Source: Branchiostoma floridae (taxonomy: Eukaryota > Chordata > Leptocardii > Amphioxiformes > Branchiostomatidae). Taken from it: DNA of 53,099 nucleotides. Below, one piece after another: positions 36,201 to 48,200 of the stretch (its first letter is position 1; each line of letters starts with the position of its first letter). The stretch spans positions 185,666-238,764 of the forward strand of contig NW_023365751.1 in NCBI RefSeq assembly GCF_000003815.2, in the 5' to 3' direction. The position numbers were made by a program, and so were the translations under genes. Under the pieces are notes generated by a model. That model ran no database searches and was not told where the DNA came from. It worked only from the letters and a program-made list of their open reading frames with translations.

Positions 36201-39200
36201 ATACAAGATGTTTATCAGTGATTATCAGAATCTGTGGATTTCTAAGAACCCACCCAAGATCTCATTTTAAACAGATGTTGTCAATATGGGCTCTATTACA
36301 CCTGTTCAAACGAGCGCTTGAACCCATTCCACAACTCACTTATATTTGGGGACCAATCAGCACCTCCAAAATTTGGATAATTCCAGCAGAGCTAGAAGCG
36401 ACTGTATATAGCATATAATGAATGCCGGTCGCGAACTACTTTCTAGATGGTTCTCAGGCTAGCAAAGCATAAGATTCATTCAAAAGTTTTCAACAATACA
36501 CGTACTCTCCAAACAACTAACCAACAGAAAACATGGTAAAAAAGAAAAGGTCACAATTTTCAACAACAACCATTGTATGCTTGGAGACGGAGAACATGTT
36601 TGCAGTAACTGTTGTAAAAGAAGCTGCTATGGTGCCAAGCTTTGTCCCTGTGTTGAATTTGATATGCACTAAAAGTCAGCCATAGTTCAAAAGGGAATTG
36701 TGTCAATTAGGGCTGGGTATCGGTACAGTGTACCGGTACAAAACCGTTTTTTCTTATTGGACCGGTCCAGAAAAACCGGACCTGAAAAAATTAGGTGGAC
36801 CGGATGTTGGACCGATTAGAAAATTAACAGATTATTTTATCAGGCATTCACACGTTGTGGCGCTTGCAGGTGGAAGAAAATAACAAGAGTGAAGTAGAGT
36901 AGAGTTTATAGTAATTTCTACCAAGTTTTACAGCCAATCGTACAGGTGCAGTTAGCGTTGCAGGATTTCAAAACGCCAGTGTAAGTCTAATACTACACCA
37001 AACAGATTTCTTTGTAGTGAAATGGACCCTTGGTATGAGTCACTATGAGTCATACTACATCAGGTACAGGTTCAGGTCCGGACCTGGACCTGATCATCTG
37101 GACCTGAACCGGACCTGGACCTGAATTTTCTGTACCGGTACCCACCCCTAGTGTCAATGTTTTCATCATTGCTGGTTATATAATTGGCTTGGACCTGGTC
37201 TGATTTTAAGTCTGTTTGAGACAAATAAACTGTTCTACTGTTGTTCACTAGTGGTACATAGGTCAGCATGTAAATCTGTATACAGCAACCTGTGTGAAAA
37301 TCAACTCGCCCCGAACGGTTCGGACCGGTCCGAGGGCAGTCCACACGGTCCGCCTACGTGAAAGCCGTCCGGCCCGCGAGGCTGCCCGTCCGAGCGTCGG
37401 GCGGCGAACCGTCATTAAGTGGTTCAGCACGTTCGGCAGTTCAGGACCGCCGGACGCCTCGGGCGCCGTAAAAAACTTAGAAAAAATTGCCGCCGCCCAG
37501 CCAAATTTTGTCTAAGTCCCAAAATTGTATGAAGCCGTGCGACAGCGCCCCCTTCCGTACACTAAGCGCAGCGACCAGAAGAGCGGTACAGTCCGGTGAG
37601 ACTATATTAGACACTGTTAGAGGCATGTTTTACATCCATTATAACGGGGCAACAGCCAGAGCGGGCGAACACTAATAGTAATAGCGTTGTACTGTCGCCT
37701 AAACAATACTAATAGACTAAGTAATCCTATGAAAATAAAATAGAAATTAGATTTTTCTACCTTCAAATCTACAACTTTTCTTCTATATTATATGTTGGCC
37801 GCGACTAATGAATGGGTGAAGTGTTTTCTTGCATATTCGTTCACCACGCACGGCTGTCTGAAGTAAAGAGTAGAGTATGATACAATGCTCAATAGAGTAG
37901 CAAAAACAAACTGATGGGTCTTCTAGTAAAGTTTACATACACTTATAAAATGCTGTTCATTTTCCAATCTCCAGCTTACAGTGTTGAGTCACCCTTTGAA
38001 GAATCTGCTCCGCTACTCAGTGCAGTTTTTCTGCATGTACGAACGTTGCTCGGAAAGCCCGGCTGTCCAGTGCGCGAGATGATTTTGGCAAACAGGGCGA
38101 TCCCAGTTCCAGGCCGTACCCGCTGAAATAAACAGCGGGTTGATTGACATCCCGCCTGTGAGGCGCACGTGAGAGGCGCTCTGGTGGTCTTCCCACCACA
38201 CATTGGCCGTTGCCATGGCGCCATGCTGGCGGCAGCCGTTTGATGTGTACAGTGTGGGACAATCTATTTACTCAGGGCTAGCCAATCGCTACGATTTGTA
38301 CGAAATCAGCCGGAGACGTCGATTTTCACTGCAAATAATGAGCCACATGATTGGTTGTAAGAAACTGAAACTGAAATCCTATGCCCCACTATCAAGTTTC
38401 TTGGAAACTCATCTGAATATCGCGAGCCAAAACACGTTGTTCAACCACGTATTTGAGCCCCCTGGTCGTCAATAAGAAGTTTTAAACATACTCAGAAATG
38501 TGACAAACGGAGAAATTTTACGATAAATTCAAGTGATTCAGACAATGCCAAAATTTTTGCAGTTACATATTGCCACATTTTGTGACATAATTTAGGCTGT
38601 GGGCCCTGTCCGAGTTTTATGGACGGGAAAATACGTCTGGGAGAACTGCGACAAATGCCTGTTTATGGTCCCGCCGGGCGGTCTACTGAAGTCGGCTTGC
38701 TCTCCCCTTGCAGGAAAATGTTAGTCTCTACCAGTACCAGACTCCGGGTCGCTGGAAAACCGTAGAAATAGAATGAATAGAAGAGTAAGCCGGCAAGAGG
38801 AGTGTAGCCTGCCAGGGAACAGTACGCGACCTGCACAGTTTGGATTGCCCATCACGCCCACGCAGCGTTGAGTGTGCGGATCACACCTACATGTTTATCC
38901 TCTCGACCATTATTAAAGGGTAATATGCCACGAAGTACCAGTCTTTGCATCGTATCTCGTACACTACCAAATGCCGTGCATGCAGCATATAAAATCTTTA
39001 TTGACACGACAAAAGTAAAGCGACTTTCGTAAGGTCTATAACTAAACAGACATATGAATATCTATAGGTATGAACAAGTCATTGTTACGAAGTCTGTTCT
39101 CATGAAGAATGAGTATGTTTTAGTCCTGTTTGTCTCTTTATTTTTCTCTAGCGATAAATGAGAAAAAAAGTCTTAAACACGTAACAGCAGATACCGCTTG

Positions 39201-42200
39201 GATAGTCGCAGTGGCATGGCGAATAAGAATTCGGCACGCCGTATTTCGTTTCTAAATCACACGAACGCTATATTGTCCGTTCTGCTGTCGTGTTTGATTT
39301 GCTAACTACATTGCCAACGCCAATAAAATCGTTGTCTTCCAAGCGCAGTGTAATAAAGTACTATAAGAAGAATAAACGACAATGCTATTGTAGGTCACCC
39401 TGGCACCTGAGGTCTTCACCACACGACTCGGGATTGATCATGCTCGCACGGCGTTAAAACGGGCGGGGAAAAGTTACAGACCACCATTGTTTTCTGTAGA
39501 ACTAAATATAATCTTTCTACCCTATGATTGAATAATTGTCTCTGGCGCTTTACAAATAAGACGACATTGAGTAGCACTACGTTTCGATTGACTGCCATTG
39601 TACCAAGCGACGATTCTGTCCAAATGTGCAATAATACGGGAGATAATGTTGAAAATGTATTTAGCATCTTTATTGCCTTTCATGACGTCCGGCATTATCT
39701 CGCCTTGTGGACAATACCTAACATGATTTGTGAAGTGCAATATTTTGAATGTTTCTCACTTACCAAAATTTCCACCATCGTTTGGAGTCAAAGCGCATGC
39801 TTTGGCCGGAAAGGAACTTGTGAGCAGTACCTGGTTGGATCACCTGTTGGACGACCTGCAGCAGCGAGACTTCAATCGACTCTCTGAAAACGTGTTGAGT
39901 TTGACCAGTGACATTATATCAAGAAAGTGGGACTAAAAACAAGTACAGTGCTGTGTCACGCTGGAGTACGGTATCCAAAACAGCCTCGGACACGGGTAAC
40001 GGTTAGCCGAACATCTAACGCCACCATTTTACATGCATATTGTTGTTAGAAGCGTTAGAACTACTTTATCATTTTGACCTGTACTTAGCTTTAAGAGCAC
40101 AAACGTACAATAAAAATTCGAAAATATATTACTCGTTAGTCGAAGCGACGACTGGATCAAGAAACGCCGTGGATGGCTGCATCCAGCACGTTACACTTAC
40201 AGAAGGAGAGACTGTGCACTACCCGTGCGGCGTAAATTGATAGGGGTTGGGGATGGTGACGCACAATCTAGGGGTCGGTGTCATGTTCTCCTGAGAAATT
40301 TGGACGCTTCATCCTTCGTAATATGAAAGGTTTAATAGATTTAGAGAACTGCCCTGGATCGGGCCAGGGACAGGCCGGATCTCAGGACACGCAACAGTGC
40401 TTCCCGTACCGTTCTGAACGTTCGGACCGGCTATCACGATTATTGTCAGCAGGGTGTCAAGCTTGAAAGACTCCCCTGTCTGCCCCTGGGGATAACATGA
40501 GCATTGCGCGTGCGTCGCGGTCATTTCAAATTGAAAACTCATCAGTAAACCGTTTCCTGATGTCCTGTGTTATTTTTCCGCTTTTTAGTCTTATACTAAG
40601 GCTAAATGTACAGACTATCATGGATAAGTTGGAAGAGGTGTCGCGTGAGGGGTTTGTACGTTGTCGTTTCGGGTCAGGATGCATCAAACTGCCATGGAGA
40701 GATGGAAAAGGACTAGCAACACAAACAATTTGTGTGGAATTATGTTCTGGTGCTGTTCCAACCGACTGCCGAAACTTCCGTGGAATACGAACGGACTGGA
40801 ATACAAACATCCCTTCTTGTTCAAGACTGAACTGGTAAGAAACTGTTTTACATCGTTTAGCTGTGTTACCAAGTGTGTTAGATGTGAAATTATCAACAGC
40901 ACAGTCAAAATCCTGGCTAACTGAAGTATCCGTGTATTTTTTCCGCACTTACTGGGACTCCTGGGGGCTGTATTATGCACACTGTTGTTTCAGCGCCCAT
41001 TTTCGTGGAAACACAGTGGTATGACGTAATTTTCACTTGTTGCATCAAAGAGGAAGTCATGTTTCCACGTACCGTTGCAAATTATATCATAAATATAACC
41101 TTCTCGGCGAAGATAATGATGTGATTATGATCGTATTACAATTTCCGCATACACCACTGATCGGAGGTAATTTTAAATCCATGACGAAGGTAACAAAGTT
41201 GTTTCCTCAATGTCCCGGGTTTGATAAAACCTCCCTGGTTGGGGGCAACGTTCTCACGGGTCGGACATGTCGGAGCCAGGCGGATCTCTGGACACGCCAC
41301 AGTAAATCCCGAACCGTTTGAACCGTTCGGACGGGCTATCGGGATTATTGTCAGCAGGGAGTCAAGCTTTAGAAACTCGCCTGCCTGCCCCTGGGGATAA
41401 AGCCTGTGAAATTCCAGCAAGTTGTTTTCTTCTCTGTGCTTCAGTAGCGTATCTTGGTTGTGTACATGCACAATGTTGTGTAACAACTAAACGCACAGAA
41501 CAAAGACTAAACTGTAGACTAAGCGTAATCTGAATTAGCACGTCAGGTGTCCATGTCCATGCTTCATATAGAGTAGAGAGAGTAGAGTACAACTACAACT
41601 GAAAAATATTAATATCAACGTTCATAGAATTACTTCTACTCACCATGGCATACTAGTAACTTCCTCCCAAGGACGTTATATATCCATGTCCTCACGAGCG
41701 GAATTTCCTCGACAATAATCCTCCCCGTTTAATATTGTTCCTCCTTACCAACTTTTCGAAAAGCGTTTATTCACTTGTGCCGCAAGTAAAGATTTCGCCT
41801 GCTATTCACACATGTGCCTTTGTCACGGGCATAAAAATCTATCAAGCGATGTGAAAGTTAAAACGTCTACGGCGTAGGTTAACAATAATCCTCTAGGGTG
41901 ACGTCTTTTAATCTCTACTCATTCAATTAACATTGTATGATAACACTCGTGGTACTTCTGAAGCCTTCTGAATATCGTTGGTTTTACAAAAGTTAATGAA
42001 ATCACATGCACAATAACTATACACTAGAGACAAGCAGATTTTACATCCTATTTGCTTTGCTGAATAATTTAAGCAGATTCTAGACTTACGGCCGAAGCTC
42101 AAAGGTGCGGCCGGACGTTGGTGATTTTGCCACCCTTCCAGAAATTGGAGACCCGTTGTAGTGTGACATTTTGATTCCTGCCCTACGAATCGGTCTGGTA

Positions 42201-45200
42201 GGCGGCTGTCCCCGGAGACCAGGCCCGTTTTGCTGGGATTAGGACAGAAGGAAAGCTTTACGGGAACACCGGCCAGTCTTGTCAAAAGTCGCTTACAAGT
42301 GCGCAAAGTAAATTTACTGACGAAAGATTCCAATAATAACTGTGCAGACGTTTTATAATACGGACAGCATGACACCCAGCTAGCGGAGATGGTTGCTAAT
42401 TATTTTGTCGGTCGCCACGCGATGATGGACAGCGGCGCCGGCACGCCTCTATACCTAAAGTTTCGCGCTGTGTGGGTGTGGCCTAGCCACTGGCTCGCAA
42501 ACTGATATCTGGATCGTATTTTCCCGTCTTTGAATAACTTGCTCGTGAAAAAAGGCAAGAAACACAAAGGAAATTGGTATAATGGCGACATCATTCTTAG
42601 TGGTATTCCTGTCAATGGATGTGCAAACTGTGCCAAAAATTAACATGTGGAACGTAAAATAAACAACAAACAACGAGTTATAGACATGTGCGCACTTGTC
42701 GGGCGGCTGTCCCAAAGGACCGGGAGGCTTCAATCAAGTGTGGGAGAGTTCAATTCACGTATGGGGGCCAGCACCTATATCAAAACTAGTCTTATTTTAG
42801 ACACGTAGAATAATATTTTGTGGCACTAGATGAACATATATTACCATTCAATATTTAGATACAACTTTCTTTCAACAAAATACAATGAAGTTCAACATAC
42901 ACCAACAAAATGTTTGGCTTCTTCATAGGATCGTCTTCTTGTTTACGTTTGAGATGGGGTCACTGAACCCTCGCCGCCGCTGGGTGCGTAACGTGCCTAG
43001 CGTTGGCATGAATATATTAGGGCATTCAATGATGTTTATAAATGAATCTTCTAGATTATGGACTTGAATGTATATCATATATTAGTGATAGTGTCTCCAC
43101 CACATGTTTGGCAACCACGCTTCAGTCGGAAAGACATCAGAAATCCATTACTTACGCTTTGTACATGGTTTGTGCGGGCAATCAAATGTTTCCTGGGACT
43201 CCGCACGCACATAACGTCAAAGTGAGGGCACATGTGATTTACATTGATTGTCTTGCGGCTGGTGTCATTCTGTAACTTCAAGCTTCAAGCCGTCATTAAT
43301 ATTTTGTCTATAGGAGCGCTGGCGGCAGAGGGATGAATTGCATTGAAATTCTTTCTATTTTGTAACGGCATTCCGGCGGTTCAGACCGTCCGAACTGTTT
43401 GGGCAGCGATTTCCACCTCACAACAGCACGATTTTACGCATTCCACGGGTGTTTGGGAGGTACAATTGCCATGTAAATTGGTGGTTCGCAGACGTCCGCA
43501 GACGTCCGGACCGGCGCCCCGCGGTGCTCTGCACGCCCCCAGACGGTTCGGATCGCTTTGTTGCTATGGGAACCGCCCGTTCGGCCGTCCGGCCCGGGCG
43601 GAGCCGTACCGGCTCGAACCGTTCGAACTGCCCGCTCCAGGCCGCCGCCCGAAAGCGTTCGAACCATGCCGTCCGGGACCAGTCCGGGACGTAGTCCGGG
43701 CTAGTCCAAGCGGCCAATCTGGACGCTTTTTGGCCGTCCGAACCGTTCTGCGAACTGTCGAGCGTCCGTCCCGTCCGACCGACCCGTCCGACCCCCGGAC
43801 TATTGCATGGTTCGAACTGACGGTTCATGCCGGTTCGGACTAGTCCGGGACGGGCAAATTTTCACACAGGAAGGTATGGTACATAATATGTATATCTTTT
43901 ACAGGGAGGGGATACTAGCCCTTTGCCATTAACATGCCTCAGGCACCTGTTCAATCACAGGACATTTTTATGCCCCTTCTATGAGATGGGGTGTTCCTAT
44001 TATTTTGAATCAGGGCCTCCCAGTTACCAGCTAACTGAAACCAGGAGCTCAACTGTGAGGCAGTGCTACAAATGTATCTTCAGCTACAGGGACATCCCTG
44101 GTGTGTAAATGTGACTGAGCCTATATTGTACAATGTACATACTTGGGAAGGTACTGTCCAGTTTCCCTCAGGAATGTGGTGATCTCTGCTAGAAGCTGAC
44201 AGGCAGCCATCTTTAGTGCGTAGGGACAGGAGTCCCCATTGGTGCCAGGCGCTCCTGGAGAACACAACAAATCAGACAATGCATTATCATGCAGGTGTTA
44301 AAGGTCAAAGGTCAACATGCATGTATCTTAGCTTGAAAGTTGGTCTGTGTTGGTAACAAATGACATGATTAAAAGCGTAATGTCCATGGACAAAGTATGA
44401 GTCTTTGACACAAAAGTGCGGGAGGAATAAAACAAGTCATCCATTATATGATACATAATGGCTTTACAACCACCCCTCAACAGGGTTGGGCGGGGTGCCA
44501 CAATGGGCTTTTTACAACTTATGATCCACTGATCATTGAGTCATGTGTTTGATCTACGTAATGTGACATCACAGAGGTGGTGGATCATCCATTCCTCGAC
44601 AAAGACTACTTGAGATGGAGAGTTAAAAAATTAGTGTGATCAAGCTATTAAATTCTTAAACAAGTACTATGACAGACATTCTTATTGTCTTTCTAACATG
44701 TAGATGTCAAGAATATGATGTATACTAGACTATAGGTATACTTGATATTTTTACATACATAAACATAAGAAAATATTTGGGTGCACCCTGTGCACAGCTC
44801 CAATTTTGGGTGCACCTGGGTGCACATGCCCCCAGTATTTCGAGCCCTGAAGTATGATGCAAGATATTACTGGAACTTTTACCAGTTGTTTTATGTGTGT
44901 TTACATAAAAAGCTAGGTTTATTCTATACCTTCATCCATGAAGTCTTCCTCTAGATCCTCCTTCTTCATCTGGTTTCTTGTCACCTCCTCTTGGAAGGAC
45001 CCAAACATGCAGACTGACTTCTGGCTGTCCTGGTGCAAAATCTCCTTCAGTCTCCACCCTATAGCCTGGAATCAGGAAAAGACAATTCCCACAAAACTCT
45101 TTTGCTATCACATTGTTTTACAATGAAAATAATTATTCCATATACATTATATATTTTGATATAATGAACATTTTGTCACATTTGACCCCACAGAGTTTTG

Positions 45201-48200
45201 AATTAGATTTTCATGTCTGCAAGGAATTATCATACTCAATGCATGTCCAATATAATGGGTGTAATCAGTAAAAAAAGGGGCTCCATACAAGATATATGGT
45301 TAGCTTTTTCATCTATTAAACAACCTCATGACATAACAAACCAGATTTGTACTGTACAGTACAAGCTGCATATCTGTACAGATTTATTTGATCCACATAC
45401 ACCAAGAAGGACGCAAAGCCTTTTCAATGAGTGTGGTGGGATGCTCATTATGAGTATCAAGTAGCTCTCCTGTGTACTGGGATGATATATATTAACTTAT
45501 CCACATTTGGGGTTTTGTGTTCTTGCCTCAAAAATGCCACCTTCATTGGCTTCATACATGTGTCATGTAAAGCGGTAAAAAGAAGCACTCTGGTCAGAAA
45601 CTCCGAGGAAGAGGTATGAGAGACATCAAAATGTAACCAGGATGGACATTATATATGTTGTATAAAAGAAAACTCCAATATCCTGAGTATACACGAGTAC
45701 ACCTACCTCGCCCCACTGAAAGAACAGATGTGCTGCGCTCTGCTGTATGTCTGCGTGCGCTGTTCCGGCGCCGCCTCCGGCATCGCGGTTTGCCGTCCTG
45801 CGACGGATGGAGTTCCGCATGACGCGCATCCAGCCGGGCCACTCCCCACGGTTGCACAAGTGGACAAAGTGTGCACATTCCAGCAGCACTGCAGCTCTAG
45901 CAACAACTGGGGCCTCCTAGGATACAACGAGAAACACTTCATCATTGAGACTCACGGGAGACTCTAAGTATATCAACTTTTGATCCAAATATCGGGCTGA
46001 GGACTGTGGCTATAGATGTTCTGGTCGTTTCATTTTGACATTCCGGAATCCCTTTGAATATTAGATCTCTGCATTGTGCATTTATTCCAGTGAGCTCACT
46101 ACAATAAAGTAGAATAGGTTTAACCAGACTGTTAAACAGACTGAAAAAGGTCGTCACCGTAACACACCAGCCACTCAAAGACTGTGTCCTACATGTCATG
46201 AAAATATAGAAGATGAATTCCACTTTGTTATGAAATGTCCTACCTACAGTAAAGAGAGAGAAATATTGTTTAAGAATATTAGAACCAAAACACACATCTC
46301 TCTCGCTGGTGCAGAAAGCGATATTTTCCATGTATTGCTCTCATGTTCAACTCATATATCTGTCTACGTAGGCAAGTTTCTTTATAATGTATTCCAAATG
46401 CGAGATCAGATTAATCATACATAACTGTACTATTATTAATAATGTTTTGTTGTTGTTTTGTATGTAGCCTCTTAGTACTACTGTCTGTATAGCTATTAGT
46501 TGTTATTAATTGCCATACATTGTACCCTGTGCGATTGTTGAGCAATAAAATTCATTCATTCATTCATCATCGGTTCGCATGCTTACACACAACGGCTGCC
46601 CCTTGCGAGATGACAAACCCTTTTGCTGGCTGTTTTATTTACAAGGCAACAAGTGCCAGGTCTCCCTTCAGGATGAATGGTGTAAATCAACATGTGGCTG
46701 ATACTAGAAAGACATCTGCTCATTTTCAGCTCAGAGAAGTGAGGAAAATCGTGCCTTTTCTAAGGGCACAAGATCGATGACACAGGATTCGAACTCAGAA
46801 CACTGGATTCGAACTTGGAACCTCTTGGGACTGATCCCAACGCACTGCCAATTATGCCACGCAATTCCACTTCAGTAGTAATAATTATTATCATACAGTC
46901 CAAAGGGACTGCTGTTCTGCTGTTTTTACATTATCATGCAGCAGCTATACATCCATTGAGACCAGCCATTCAGTAACAAGGACAGGGAGCAACAATGCTT
47001 CTTCTTTTTTCTGCCTGCACACCCCAGGCCCAAGAGTTTAAACTGCACAATCACTAAAAAGCACAGGCTGATGAAACCACAGTTTCACATAGCACCCACT
47101 ATAACGTTAGTTCACCTTTATTCATGCGGGCTTACCTATATCCTTTGCATTTAAAAAGAGAGTACATTGTATTTAGGGATATTACGTAGACGAATGGTGG
47201 TGTCAGAAATGTGTTTAACAGAATAACACTGAATTGAATGACTGTTTGACCTTACCAAATAAAGCATTGCAGCCAGTAGTTCAGGGTCGGGGACAGTTCC
47301 CGGCTGACAGGCGTTCAGTAGGAACCTGAAGATGTGCATGCCGTCCCGTGTAGAGTCAGCGTTCACCCCCTTCTCTCTACTCTCCCAGCCTGAGGGCCTG
47401 CCTTTTGATGTAGTCTCATTGTGCGGGCCTGAGCTGTGCTGGTCAGATGACTCTGTAAAGGAGCAACAGAGAATTAATAAGAGGTTCTTTATTTAGGATC
47501 TGTACCTGGTTGAAATTAGTGTTTAGTAACTAATATACATATAATGAAAATATCATGATGTTTGACTCTTTTACATAGAAATCTCTATTGACACGACAAA
47601 AAGTACAGCGACTTTTGTAAGGTCTATATGTACATGTAACAATTAATTACAGTACAAAAACAGACATCAACAAGCACGGTAGGGTTCACGGTATCTTCTC
47701 TGGTTAGTTTTAAAGAACACACTTGCAGATAGATGTGTAAAAGTTAGGTGTGACAGGTCGTTCAGTGTAATATAACCAGCTGCTGCCGCGCTGCGTGGGA
47801 GCGAAGCTGGGTTGTTATGCCAAAAGGCGGTTTTACCGGCTATTCAGATACAGAATACAGATACAGCTATTGTTTACAGAGTGCAAGATATACCTTCCTT
47901 GTCCTCAGACATGAGACCCCTCCTCCTACGACTGATCCTAGCCAGCAGGTGTTGACTGTTGGCCAGCGCTCGCAGTCCCACTCTGCGGTGGTCCAGATGG
48001 TACTCCACACTTTTCTCAGCGCCTGTCAATCAAAGCAACAGATTATATATGATTATATATATTTATAAATGACGTATTATAAGTTTATGCCCAAAAGCTA
48101 ATTACAAGTATACGTGAAAATACCATGATGATAGTAAAACGGTATAGTATGCAATAATATAATAAACATAAAGTGAGATGAAAGCCGTCAACTAGAGCTA

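Larger units (their letters stand above)
37289..43870. mobile_element. Large putative DNA transposon, ~6.6 kb, GC-rich subterminal regions
   Basis: Ends with the inverted repeat CCTGTGTGAAAAT (exact 13 bp, then imperfect CG-CCCG). Next to each end is GC-rich sequence packed with GGTTCGGACC and GTCCGG-type motifs (37,310-37,480 and 43,373-43,860), unlike the AT-rich surroundings. The interior has a ~140-bp internal repeat (about 40,355-40,500 and 41,258-41,400). No transposase domain is recognisable; a 150-codon minus-strand frame (41,923-42,375) is unassigned. No clear TSD. It fills most of an 8.5 kb UNC80 intron. Confidence 0.72.

Noticed and set aside
41923-42375. 150-codon minus-strand frame as a transposase
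   Set aside because: No DDE, hAT or zinc-finger signature could be seen. Kept only as an unassigned frame inside the element.
43343-43843. 166-codon plus-strand frame rich in Arg/Pro
   Set aside because: Lies in the GC-rich, CGGAC-packed zone of the 6.6 kb transposon. Open frames on both strands there reflect low stop-codon density.
46800-46866. Functional tRNA gene on the minus strand
   Set aside because: Looks like a tRNA head with a duplicated TTCGAATCC but no acceptor-stem pairing; followed by a SINE-like body.
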